Assembly (NCBI GenBank): GCA_900766045.1
Contig: CAAFTW010000075.1
Location: 1 to 57,065 of the forward strand
Direction of reading: 5' to 3'
From: Clostridia bacterium
GTDB lineage: Bacteria; Bacillota; Clostridia; Peptostreptococcales; Anaerovoracaceae
Length of the DNA: 57,065 bases
The first letter of the stretch is position 1. Every line of letters starts with the position of its first letter. The position numbers were made by a program, and so were the translations under genes. Below, piece by piece: positions 1 through 8,181 of the stretch. Under the pieces are notes generated by a model, which was given only the letters and a program-made list of their open reading frames with translations, ran no database searches and was not told the DNA's origin.

Positions 1-96
1 AAGAATTTGATCATAACCAACACATCAAGAGGAAACGATGTAAAACTAAATGACGTTTACAATACCATGTAATTCGCAGGACAACATCACGGCAAA

Positions 97-455
97 TTCC
101 CGAGCTTATTTTTCAGGACCTCGGGAAAATCAGCTTAATCGTGTTTTTCCCGAGCCTGCCAAAAGCAGCAATATACTCATATACGCCCAAATAAATATAT
201 ATTATCTTATGCACATATTTATTCATATATTTTATTTAATAATCGTGATATTTTTACTATATAATAAATATATCCCTCATGCATGAGACTCTCCCGAACT
301 TCTGCATCTGGAAGTTCGGGAGACTAGCTGTAATAAGGTATTTTCCCGAAGGCTCTGCTGTCAAAAGTTCGGGAACACCCCCTGATATGAAAGAATTCCC
401 GAATTGCGTGCAATACGTCTCGGGAATTCCACATTTATAAGCTGTTTTCCCGACC
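97..455. repeat. Array of CCCGA inverted-repeat hairpins, ~52 bp period
   Basis: Six TTCCCGA/CTCCCGA half-sites have their CCC at 99, 149, 293, 345, 398 and 449, so adjacent units are 50-53 bp apart, with one larger gap of 144 (about three units). Four of them form perfect hairpins with a matching TCGGGA arm: 97-104/120-127 (8 bp), 291-302/311-322 (12 bp), 343-350/368-375 (8 bp) and 393-402/420-429 (10 bp). Loops differ in sequence while arms are conserved, which suggests selection for the stem-loops or their termini. Function unknown. Confidence 0.75.
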
Positions 456-522
456 TTTAGGAAGTGCATCGTATCAATATCCGCACAATTTAACATGAAT
501 CTTTTATGAATGCTGCATGTTA

Positions 523-539
523 AAGTATACAGTATACTT
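523..539. promoter_or_regulatory. GTATAC-A-GTATAC palindrome, candidate operator
   Basis: Perfect 8-bp arms AAGTATAC and GTATACTT separated by a single A. The same core recurs at 13850-13862 and 14163-14175, with shorter forms at 15367-15378 and 15540-15550, always between genes. The shape is that of a dimeric regulator site (GntR-type operators often contain such cores), but the cognate protein is not identifiable here. Confidence 0.45.
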
Positions 540-736
540 ACATCAATCTATCAACCTGTCTATCTGCCCGTCAATCTGCCTTCTGCCCGTCGTTCTCTCT
601 GAAACATCAAAAGCTGCCAACCGGCCTGTTTTCACCCCACCGGCCGGGTCCTCGCCTTCCCCACACCGGCCATCTGAAGTCACAAACAACGCCAGCCAAA
701 CTGTACATTCTGCCGCCGCCACCTATAGGCACGAAA

Positions 737-778
737 GCCGCCGGCCGGGCTGACTCTCTGCCTTTCCCGGCCGGCGGC
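737..778 (-). terminator. Strong GC-rich hairpin downstream of cysN
   Basis: Perfect 13-bp arms (737-749 and 766-778) around a 16-nt loop, about 230 nt past the cysN stop. On the minus strand it is followed by TTTCG rather than a long U-run, so it may be a transcript-end stabiliser or a weak terminator rather than a classical intrinsic terminator. Confidence 0.5.
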
Positions 779-1006
779 TCCTGGTGAAGGAATATGTTGA
801 AGTATTGTAAATTGCATTGATAGGCCGGCAGCAGTGCTCTGACTGCGGCAGGATCAGCTGAACGCGACTGCTTCTCTTTCGCCTCGTCGGGAGGCTGATC
901 GATCCTCAGCCGCAAAACTGTGTGTACCGCATCAGCTGCCCGAAGCCCTGCTCCGGCAGTCTGCTGCGTATGCTGGCTGTATGGCATAAAAGTAAATTAT
1001 CTTCTC

Positions 1007-2707
1007 TTAAATAACCCAGTTATTGTATTCGATAGTCACGTTGGCGTTGGTGATCTGGAAGATCTTCTGGGCGATTTCAGCCGCTGAAGCTTCGTGGACA
1101 CCCGCTCCTGCGCCAGCTCCGGCAGCTGCAGCAGAATCTGCACCGGCTCCGCTCAGCTCGGACCAGAGCTTGTAGTGTTCGTCGGAGCTCAGGGTATCAT
1201 CCGGCTCCTGGTCGGAGTCGAGTACCAGCAGGACGATGATTCCTGTTTCTCTCAGATGCTTCAGAACGTTGACATAGTCTTCGCCTTCCTGCGGATGATA
1301 GAGGTAGGTATGGCGTCCGTTTCTGACCAGATTGAATTCTGCCTCTTCAACAGCCTCCAGCGTAGAACCGTCTTCTCCCGGGCGGAACTCGATGATGCCG
1401 GAAGTCTGCCAGTTCAGCGAGCTTCTCATCTGACGGGTAGCCTTCGGATGCTTCTTTTCCGACTGATCATTGATTCTGGTGACGATGCCGCAGGCAGAAG
1501 TCATGTGGCTGATACGGTCGATCAGGATCAGCTCGCCCTGGGTTCTGTGATCTTTGAACTCGGAGAGGATGATCGGTTCAGTTACAGCGATTTCGCAGAC
1601 GGCGATTTCATTTTTCTTCAGGGTGTCCGCATTCTGCTTTTCACCCGTGTTGATATCAATCTTGTACTTGATTTTTGTCAGGATTCCAGGGATCTTCTTG
1701 GTTCCCAGCTTGATCAGGAAATTTTTTCCGATGGCCAGCGGCTGATCATCCATCCAGAGAAGTTCGGTCTCAAAGGAATCAGAAGCTCTCAGGCCGCTTC
1801 CTGACTCCAGTACGCATCCTCTGGATACATCGACTTCGCGGTCCAGCTGGATGGTGACTGGCTGCCCGGTGACGGCGGACTGCTCTTCATGGTCGGCAGC
1901 CAGAATGCTCTTTACATGCGCCTGCTCGCCGCTTGGAAGGGAAGTCAGTTCATCGCCGACTTTCACGCTGCCGCATTCGATCTGGCCCTGGAAACCACGG
2001 AACTCGTGGCTCGGACGGCAGACACGCTGAACCGGCATGTAGAAGCCCTTTTCTTCAGCAGCGGCATCGCCTACATCAACGGTTTCCAGCTGATGCAGAA
2101 GGGTCGGCCCCTTGTACCAGTCGAAATTTGCCGTCGGCTTGGTGATGTTATCGCCTTCGGTTGCGGAAACCGGGATAATGACAACATCCTGCAGGCCGAG
2201 GTCATCTTTCAGCTCGCCGATCTGCTTCTCAATCTCGCGGAAGCGGCCCTCATCGTAACCGACCAGATCCATCTTATTCACCGCGAAAATGAAGTGGCGG
2301 ATTCCCATCAGGGCACAGATTCTCGCATGGCGCTTGGTCTGGATCAGCACACCCTGGGAGGCATCGATCAGGATGACGGCCAGGTCTGCGAATGACGCTC
2401 CGCAGGCCATGTTTCTGGTGTATTCCTCGTGACCCGGGGTGTCGGCGCAGATGAAGCTGCGGTTGTCGGTGGTGAAATACCGATAGGCAACGTCGATGGT
2501 GATGCCCTGCTCACGCTCGGCAATCAGTCCGTCCAGCAGCAGAGAGTAGTCGATCTTTCCTCCGCGGCTTCCTACCTTGGAGTCCAGCTCCAGGGCATTC
2601 TTCTGATCTGCGTAGATCAGCTTGGCATCGTACAGCAGATGCCCGATCAGCGTGGATTTTCCGTCATCCACACTTCCGCATGTAATAAATTTCAGTAAAC
2701 CGCTCAT
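1007..2707 (-). CDS. cysN: Sulfate adenylyltransferase large subunit (GTPase), CysN
   Basis: The 566-aa protein is the GTPase subunit of ATP sulfurylase, which with CysD makes adenosine 5'-phosphosulfate (APS) from sulfate and ATP. Visible motifs are the P-loop GSVDDGKST (residues ~11-19), DTPGHEE, NKMD and SATEGDN, followed by EF-Tu-like beta-barrel domains. It is longer than the usual ~470-aa CysN: the last ~100 residues form an extension with an Ala/Gly-rich linker and no second P-loop, so it is not an intact fused APS kinase. The start overlaps the cysD stop as TAATG, and GAGAGGGG lies upstream, which fits translational coupling. Last gene of the operon. Confidence 0.95.
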   Translation of the reverse strand: MSGLLKFITCGSVDDGKSTLIGHLLYDAKLIYADQKNALELDSKVGSRGGKIDYSLLLDGLIAEREQGITIDVAYRYFTTDNRSFICADTPGHEEYTRNMACGASFADLAVILIDASQGVLIQTKRHARICALMGIRHFIFAVNKMDLVGYDEGRFREIEKQIGELKDDLGLQDVVIIPVSATEGDNITKPTANFDWYKGPTLLHQLETVDVGDAAAEEKGFYMPVQRVCRPSHEFRGFQGQIECGSVKVGDELTSLPSGEQAHVKSILAADHEEQSAVTGQPVTIQLDREVDVSRGCVLESGSGLRASDSFETELLWMDDQPLAIGKNFLIKLGTKKIPGILTKIKYKIDINTGEKQNADTLKKNEIAVCEIAVTEPIILSEFKDHRTQGELILIDRISHMTSACGIVTRINDQSEKKHPKATRQMRSSLNWQTSGIIEFRPGEDGSTLEAVEEAEFNLVRNGRHTYLYHPQEGEDYVNVLKHLRETGIIVLLVLDSDQEPDDTLSSDEHYKLWSELSGAGADSAAAAGAGAGAGVHEASAAEIAQKIFQITNANVTIEYNNWVI

Positions 2708-3618
2708 TAGAAATACCCCTCTCTCTTACGCTTCTCCATACTTCCTGCTCCGCCGTCTTTATCGATGACACGGCTGGTACGCTCAGATTCTACGGCGCTG
2801 AGCGTCTCCTGAACGATCTTGTCCAGAGTATCCGCATCGGACTCGATTCCGCCGGTCAGTGGATAACATCCAAGTGTGCGGAAACGAATCTTTTTATGCA
2901 TGATGTCTTCCGGTTTCAGATTCAGGTGGTCAATGATTCTGTGGTCGTCCACCATGATCAGATTTCCTTCGTAATTGATGCAAGGGCGCTCTTTTGCGAA
3001 ATAGAGCGGCACGATCTCGATGTGCTCTCTCTGAATGTACTGCCAGATGTCTTTTTCTGTCCAGTTGGAAATCGGGAACACACGCATACTCTCGCCCTTG
3101 TTGATTTCTGTGTTATAGAGTTTCCACATCTCCGGACGCTGGTTCTTCGGGTCCCAGGCCTGCGCTGAATTTCTGAATGAGAAGATTCTCTCCTTAGCTC
3201 TGGACTTTTCCTCATCGCGGCGGCCTCCTCCGAAGGCTGCGGTGAATCCGTAATAGGTCAGAGCCTGCTTCAGCGCCTGCGTTTTCATGATATCCGTGTA
3301 AGAAGCGCCGTAATCGAACGGATTGACGCCGGCCTTGACACCTTCCTCATTCTTCCATTCCAGCATTTCCAGGCCGTATTTCTTCGCCTGCTCGTCTCTG
3401 AACTTGATCATTTCATGGAATTTCCAGGTGGTGTTGACATGCAGGAACGGGAACGGCGGCTTTTCCGGATAGAACGCCTTCAATGCAAGATGCAGCATGA
3501 CGGAGCTGTCCTTTCCGATTGAATAGAGCATTACCGGTTTCTCGCATTCCGCGGCAACCTCACGGATGATGTAGATCGCTTCTGCTTCCAGAGCGTCCAG
3601 ATGTGATAAATTACTCAT
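2707..3618 (-). CDS. cysD: Sulfate adenylyltransferase small subunit, CysD
   Basis: The 303-aa catalytic subunit of ATP sulfurylase belongs to the PP-loop (PAPS reductase-like) family, with YSIGKDSSVML near residue 33 as the ATP-pyrophosphate loop. Later conserved stretches include FGGGRRDEEKSRAKERIFSFR and FPISNWTEKDIWQYI. A longer in-frame start exists upstream, but AAGGAG six bases before the ATG at 3618 and the family start MSNLSHLD decide for this one. It precedes and overlaps cysN by one base. A 177-nt gap separates it from aprB, so an internal promoter or attenuation site is possible. Confidence 0.96.
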   Translation of the reverse strand: MSNLSHLDALEAEAIYIIREVAAECEKPVMLYSIGKDSSVMLHLALKAFYPEKPPFPFLHVNTTWKFHEMIKFRDEQAKKYGLEMLEWKNEEGVKAGVNPFDYGASYTDIMKTQALKQALTYYGFTAAFGGGRRDEEKSRAKERIFSFRNSAQAWDPKNQRPEMWKLYNTEINKGESMRVFPISNWTEKDIWQYIQREHIEIVPLYFAKERPCINYEGNLIMVDDHRIIDHLNLKPEDIMHKKIRFRTLGCYPLTGGIESDADTLDKIVQETLSAVESERTSRVIDKDGGAGSMEKRKREGYF

Positions 3619-3795
3619 TGCTGACTCCTTCTGTCTCCGGCTTTCCGGAGCTTCCTTCATATTCCTTCTGGACAAAAGCCACACGTGCAAGGGATTTCCC
3701 TGCCTCTGCGGGCTCCGCCCGGTGCCGGCTGAAGCCTCTGGCCAGACCATTTCCATTCCGGCCGCTTCAATTTCCGGCTGTCTGATCCTCCCGGA

Positions 3796-4110
3796 TCAGT
3801 ACTGGTTTGCGTTTTTCCGGTTGACGGTGATCACCGTCTCCTCTCCGGACGGCCTGTGCACAATCCAGTTGTACAGGTCTCCGTCCTTTTCGATCCGCAT
3901 GGCGGATCCGGCTCCGCCAAGGTCTGCTCCCAGGAAAAGGCTGATGGCCGAAACCGGGCAGACTTTCATGCAGGACGTGCATCCCCAGCAGTCTTCCAGA
4001 ATCCGGATTTCCGCTTTTTTCTCTTCATTCAGACGGATCAGATTTCCAGGACAGGCTTCGGTGCAGCGTCCGCATCCGATACATTTATTTTTATCGATCT
4101 GTATGCTCAT
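3796..4110 (-). CDS. aprB: Adenylylsulfate reductase subunit beta, compact ferredoxin type (AprB)
   Basis: The 104-aa iron-sulfur protein has two cluster motifs, CIGCGRCTEACP and CWGCTSCMKVCP, followed by a short tail ending in NANQY. It would pass electrons to the FAD subunit AprA for reduction of APS to sulfite and AMP. It is shorter than AprB of dissimilatory sulfate reducers (about 150 aa), as expected for the compact type found in assimilatory clusters of Clostridia. AAAGGAGG precedes the ATG. It overlaps the 3' end of aprA by 20 nt, so the two subunits are probably made in step. Confidence 0.9.
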   Translation of the reverse strand: MSIQIDKNKCIGCGRCTEACPGNLIRLNEEKKAEIRILEDCWGCTSCMKVCPVSAISLFLGADLGGAGSAMRIEKDGDLYNWIVHRPSGEETVITVNRKNANQY

Positions 4111-5812
4111 AACTGCCTCCTTTCACCAGGTCCCGGTAGATGATTTCAATCTTTCCGTCCTTCATTCTGGAGTTGACGTAGCGGAGGCCCCTCTCGGACT
4201 GCTCCGGATAATCCGCATTTTCTCCGAATGTATGCCAGCGGGTTTCCTTTCTCGCTCGCATGTGGGCGATCAGAGTGCGGCAGACGGTCAGACGCTCTCT
4301 GACTTCATACACATGCAGAAGATCGAACATGTCTCCTGCCGGAAGCCCTGTTACCAGATGCTGAAGTTTTTCGATTTCCTCATCGGCCTTCTTCAGCCGG
4401 CTTTCGTTGTAGCGGTAATCCGTCCGGATTCCGCCTGCGTACTCGTCCATGATTTTCTGCATGGCTTCTTCCAGCTGATGCCAGTCCAGAATTCCGGCTG
4501 GCTGATTCAGATGATCCTCCATTTCCTGAATTGCGGAAGCAGCTTTTCCGTTTCCCTGTTCATTAATCTCTTGCATGGACCCGTTTTCAGGGTCTTTTTT
4601 GTCCCTCAGCCTTCTGACGATGGACTCTGCGGCAATTTCCCCTTCCGCAAGAGCTCCCGTGACATATTTCTGAGGCGCGCCCCCTGCTGCGTCTCCGGCT
4701 GCATACAGCCCATGTACGGTAGTTTCCCGGGAAGTGTCGACCCAGAAGCCGCTGGCGGTATGACCGCCAACGACGTAAGGTTCAGTGCCCTCCACTTCGA
4801 CATTCTGTTCCGATGGGCCTTTCCCGGACTCCAGCCATTTCAGGGTCTGCGATGGCGCCATGTTCAGATAGGCCTTATACAGATCCTCTTCCTGCTGCTT
4901 TGTGATGCCGGAAGTGGCCAGATAGCACGGCCCTCTGCCCGCCCGGTTTTCCTCCACTGTTCCGTAGATTCTCTGCGGGGTGGTCAGGCCGTATTTCGTC
5001 TCGTAGACCTCGCCCCTGGAATTGACCTGCTTTGCATGCACGCCCTGGGCGATGGTTCCTGTCGGCGCAATGGTGTCTTTACAGCGCAGCGCCACAAAAC
5101 GGTTTTCGAATGTGGTCATCTCTGCGCCTGCCCGGATGCCCATGGAAAATCCCGCTCCGGTATTAAATGGCGGATACCACATCTTATGCCGGGAAAATCC
5201 CGGATTGTTCGGCCGGTACAGTCCTGCCGCACCTCCTGTGGCAATCAGGACTGCCTCTGCATCGATGTCATAGGCCAGCGGCTCTCTGACGGAGAATCCG
5301 ACGGCTCCGGAAACAGAAGTTTTTCCATCCGACTCTGCTGTTTTCAGATCCGTGATATTGACGTGATTCAGAACCGTGACATTCGGCTGGGCTTCCGCGC
5401 CCTTCGCCAGCAGCGGTTTGATGTTTTCGCCATTGATCTTTACGTTTCTCCAGCCCCGCGTCACATACTTTCCATTTTCATCCTTCAGGATGACCAGGCC
5501 GCGGCGCTCCAGGTCTTCTGTAACCTCATTCAGTCTTTCGGAGATCGTCATCAGAAGGTCGGCTCTGACGATGCCCTCGGCGTCTTTCCTCGCGTATTCC
5601 ACGTAATCGGAAGGCGTGTGGCCTTCGGAAATATAGGCGTTCAGCGCGTTGACCCCGGCCGCCAGGCAGCCGCTCCGGATGATGTTCGCTTTTTCCGCGA
5701 TAAGGACGCGCAGGTTTTCACCGCCCAGTTTGATGGCGGCGTAACAGCCTGCCGTTCCTCCTCCGATGATCAGCACATCGGTTTTGATTTTCTTTATCTT
5801 CAGCTTATCCAT
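4091..5812 (-). CDS. aprA: Adenylylsulfate reductase subunit alpha (FAD), AprA
   Basis: The 573-aa flavoprotein belongs to the fumarate reductase/succinate dehydrogenase superfamily. Near the N-terminus DVLIIGGGTAGCYAA binds FAD; later GLYAAGDAAGGAPQKYVTGAL is the C-terminal FAD-contacting segment. With AprB it reduces APS to sulfite. Because cysD, cysN and a sulfite reductase lie in the same block, the role is inferred to be assimilatory rather than respiratory. It is somewhat shorter than dissimilatory AprA. It overlaps aprB and starts 49 nt after the permease stop. Confidence 0.93.
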   Translation of the reverse strand: MDKLKIKKIKTDVLIIGGGTAGCYAAIKLGGENLRVLIAEKANIIRSGCLAAGVNALNAYISEGHTPSDYVEYARKDAEGIVRADLLMTISERLNEVTEDLERRGLVILKDENGKYVTRGWRNVKINGENIKPLLAKGAEAQPNVTVLNHVNITDLKTAESDGKTSVSGAVGFSVREPLAYDIDAEAVLIATGGAAGLYRPNNPGFSRHKMWYPPFNTGAGFSMGIRAGAEMTTFENRFVALRCKDTIAPTGTIAQGVHAKQVNSRGEVYETKYGLTTPQRIYGTVEENRAGRGPCYLATSGITKQQEEDLYKAYLNMAPSQTLKWLESGKGPSEQNVEVEGTEPYVVGGHTASGFWVDTSRETTVHGLYAAGDAAGGAPQKYVTGALAEGEIAAESIVRRLRDKKDPENGSMQEINEQGNGKAASAIQEMEDHLNQPAGILDWHQLEEAMQKIMDEYAGGIRTDYRYNESRLKKADEEIEKLQHLVTGLPAGDMFDLLHVYEVRERLTVCRTLIAHMRARKETRWHTFGENADYPEQSERGLRYVNSRMKDGKIEIIYRDLVKGGSYEHTDR

Positions 5813-5861
5813 GACTCTTTATTCCTTGAAAGTTTCTGTTTTGCCGACAAAAAGTAATGCA

Positions 5862-7382
5862 CTAGACGGTAAGGAGCAGCGCACCCGTCAGGGCCGATGC
5901 TGCGATCAGAATTCCATTTCTTGCGTGCTTTCTGTTCATAAGGAACAGGTTGGCTGCGGTGAGAACGGCGGTGATGATCAGCGCAGCTGCTGCACTGTTT
6001 CCAAGCGCCGTGCCTGCATCGATGTTGGTTCTAACCATGGTCAGTGTGACGTTCAGAAGAAGTCCGCTGATGATCGGGCGGATCCAGCGGCTGATTTCAC
6101 GAAATACGGTAACTTCTTCAAATTCTGCAAGCAGCCAGCGGATCCAGCAGAAAACAAGGCCGGAAGCCGATACGCTGACGCCCAGGCAGGCCAGAGCGGT
6201 CAGCCATCCGCCTGCAGCAGTTCCGCTTACATCCAGTCCGGTGAAATAGCCGACGCCGGTCAGGATCTTGCAGAGGATGGATCCCGGGAGTACATTGGCT
6301 GCCGGAACCAGTGTTCCGTAGAAATCGTGTGCGCTGACCATGCCGTGTCCAACGAACATGCCGTCTGCTACGGACAGGTATGCGTCTCCGCCGCCAAAGG
6401 AAATCAGTGAGGAGAGCATTCCTTTTCCGAGAAGAAGAACGGATCCTCTGATGTAAAGCAGAGCCGGAAGTGTCGTGACCGCAAGCAGAATCAGCCATGC
6501 GCCGGTCTGCAGAAGCGGTGTTTTCCAACTGAGTGAAGCATTCGCATCAATACGGCTGTGCAGTCTGTCACTCTGGATACTTTCTGAAATTCCTTTCAGA
6601 GAAAGGAGCGCCATGAACAGGTATAAAGCAATACGCAGAACGCCCGGGACGGCGGTTCCGGTCTTTCCTGTGAAAACGAGGTAAAGTGCTGCAGTGATGA
6701 TGCATACGGCTGTCTTTTTCTTCGTAAACCGGCATCCGGTATAGAAAATACCGAAAAATGCCAGGCCCAGAACTTCAATAGTAGACAGGCTGAGCAGCGG
6801 ATTTCCTGAGATTCCCAGGATGGCGAAAAGGGTTTTTCCGCAGGTCAGTAGGAATACCGCAATCATGATCAGAAGAGAAATTCTTCCGGTTTTCTTTCCC
6901 TCCCGCGAGGATGTTTTCTGTGTCTTTGCTGCGTAGCTGATCAGAAGGCTGCAGATAAATGCGCCCAGACCCACAGACAGGTAACGGACGATGTTCAGCG
7001 ATTTAATACCGGATCCGGAGAATACGGTCAGAAGAAGGACGGTAAGAAGTGCTCCCGGCGCTGCCATTGCGGCTGCGGCCAGAATCATACCCTTCAGTCC
7101 AAACGTGGTCAGACCATTGCCAGCTGCAATTTCCACCGGAAGTGCGCCCGGAGTCACGCAGGCTGCGACGACATCCTCATCGTAGTCTTTCTTGGATATG
7201 ATTTTCTGCTCCTGCACGACTTCCTCTTCGATCACCGGAATCAGCGCGCTTCCGCCGCCAAAACCAATCACACCGATTTTCAGCATGGAGAAGATCATCT
7301 TCCAGAATCTGCGTGCTTCCGAGCATGCCGGCACATGTACGGTCTGCTCTGCTTTCATTGTCTGTTCTGCTGACTGGTTCAT
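5862..7382 (-). CDS. CHR-family (chromate transporter-like) permease, probable sulfate importer
   Basis: The 506-aa polytopic membrane protein has two homologous CHR halves, the first with MLKIGVIGFGGGSALIPVI and CVTPGALPVEIA, the second with SLISFGGGDAYLSVADG and PGSILCKILTGVGYF. Bidomain ChrA-type proteins are known for chromate efflux, and chromate is a sulfate analogue. Being first gene of an aprA-aprB-cysD-cysN operon, it is inferred to import sulfate. An upstream in-frame ATG exists at 7502, but GGAAGG just before the ATG at 7382 and the family start favour the shorter form. The annotation 'chromate transporter' would mislead about its role. Confidence 0.88.
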   Translation of the reverse strand: MNQSAEQTMKAEQTVHVPACSEARRFWKMIFSMLKIGVIGFGGGSALIPVIEEEVVQEQKIISKKDYDEDVVAACVTPGALPVEIAAGNGLTTFGLKGMILAAAAMAAPGALLTVLLLTVFSGSGIKSLNIVRYLSVGLGAFICSLLISYAAKTQKTSSREGKKTGRISLLIMIAVFLLTCGKTLFAILGISGNPLLSLSTIEVLGLAFFGIFYTGCRFTKKKTAVCIITAALYLVFTGKTGTAVPGVLRIALYLFMALLSLKGISESIQSDRLHSRIDANASLSWKTPLLQTGAWLILLAVTTLPALLYIRGSVLLLGKGMLSSLISFGGGDAYLSVADGMFVGHGMVSAHDFYGTLVPAANVLPGSILCKILTGVGYFTGLDVSGTAAGGWLTALACLGVSVSASGLVFCWIRWLLAEFEEVTVFREISRWIRPIISGLLLNVTLTMVRTNIDAGTALGNSAAAALIITAVLTAANLFLMNRKHARNGILIAASALTGALLLTV

Positions 7383-7822
7383 GATCCTTCCCCTTTTCCT
7401 GTCATAATCTCTAACGGATATTGATCGATTCAGGCGCCCGCCCGGGATGCTCTCATCACACATCCTGTCTTCATCTTGAACGGGCGCTCTTGTTATTACC
7501 ACAATACTAGTAGGAATATATCTTTAACAGTTATAATCATACCGCATTCCGGCCGGTTTGGATAATACGCATTCCTGATAACCGGTTCTATGCTTTTCCT
7601 TATGACGGGGGAACATACATACGGCATAAAAGGCGAGACTCGACGTTTTCGTTTCCAGATTTTCCTGTACTTCCAAAACAGCCAGGAAGAGTTTTTTCAT
7701 TGGTTTTGGAATCATAGAATCATCATGATTCCTCAACGGATGATATCGATAGCAATTTAATTGCTCATTTATGCAAATAATAAAAGTGCCTTTTGTCACC
7801 ATCCTCCAGAAGGGGAAACAGA
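7383..7822. promoter_or_regulatory. Intergenic region carrying the promoter side of the permease-apr-cys operon
   Basis: About 440 bp between the end of the second sulfur operon and the permease gene. On the minus strand it contains an AT-rich stretch (7500-7550) with TATAAT-like hexamers, then a GC-rich dyad CGCCCG/CGGGCG (about 7430-7490) in the leader just upstream of the permease. I see no T-box or SAM-riboswitch consensus. A minus-strand open frame of 92 codons here has no protein family character. Confidence 0.4.
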
Positions 7823-7873
7823 AAAAAAGGAGAGGCGCCGAAGCTGGTTCACCATAAACTCAGCACAGCGCCG
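7822..7873 (-). terminator. Probable intrinsic terminator of the OAHS-thiS-thiF-sir-tusA operon
   Basis: On the minus strand, GGCGC and GCGCC arms with an inner GCTG/CAGC pairing are followed by TCTCC and a run of seven T (7822-7828). It begins about 26 nt after the tusA-like stop codon, the right place to end that operon. The stem is interrupted, so efficiency may be moderate. Confidence 0.55.
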
Positions 7874-7898
7874 CCCTTGTAAGATTTCCTGGATTCTC

Positions 7899-8156
7899 CT
7901 ACTCTCCGACCTTTTTCACGATCAGATCATAGGTTCCGTCTTCATTATCAATCAGTTTCAGGATCTGGTGTCCCTCTTCCTTGATGCTGCGCGGTACATT
8001 CTGCACCGGCTCGCCGTCGTTCATGTGAACGGAGAGAATCTGTCCCTCGTCAATCTCCTCCAGCGCAACCTTTGCCTTTACAAAAGTTACCGGGCAGACA
8101 ACGTCTGTAATATCTACGGTATCATCAATCTGAAATCCTGCTTTTTCCTCAGCCAT
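7899..8156 (-). CDS. TusA/SirA-family sulfur-transfer protein
   Basis: The 85-aa TusA-like protein has the hallmark Cys in DVVCPVTFVKAKVAL (C21), where a persulfide would be carried, and the family's two-layer alpha/beta length. In this operon it probably accepts or relays sulfide-level sulfur made by the adjacent sulfite reductase, or supplies the ThiS-like carrier. The exact partner cannot be read from sequence. AAGGGG lies six bases before the ATG. It is the last gene of the operon, 25 nt after the reductase. Confidence 0.88.
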   Translation of the reverse strand: MAEEKAGFQIDDTVDITDVVCPVTFVKAKVALEEIDEGQILSVHMNDGEPVQNVPRSIKEEGHQILKLIDNEDGTYDLIVKKVGE

Positions 8157-8181
8157 TTTATTCCCCTTCTCTTTCTTCTCA

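Larger units (their letters stand above)
1..1006. other. Intergenic region with hairpin array, no convincing gene
   Basis: About 1 kb without a supported gene. Short open frames are present on both strands but lack ribosome binding sites and recognisable protein character. The first ~500 bases are AT-rich and carry the CCCGA hairpin array; a GTATAC palindrome lies at 523-539; the segment 600-1000 is GC-rich and contains a very strong hairpin at 737-778 that probably ends the cysDN transcript running in from the right. Confidence 0.7.

Noticed and set aside
97..455. CCCGA array as a CRISPR array.
   Set aside because: Conserved parts are short hairpin arms, not identical 25-35 bp repeats, and several units lack a partner arm.
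607..987. A 126-codon minus-strand frame downstream of cysN.
   Set aside because: Rich in Arg/Pro/Gly from GC-rich DNA, spans the strong hairpin, and has no homologous look or ribosome binding site.
3722..5857. A 711-codon plus-strand open frame antisense to aprA and aprB.
   Set aside because: It lies opposite clear AprA/AprB genes, has no ribosome binding site or protein family character, and reflects codon bias of the real strand.
7383..7520. SAM riboswitch or T-box upstream of the sulfur permease operon.
   Set aside because: I looked for the conserved core motifs of both and did not find them; only a short GC dyad is present.
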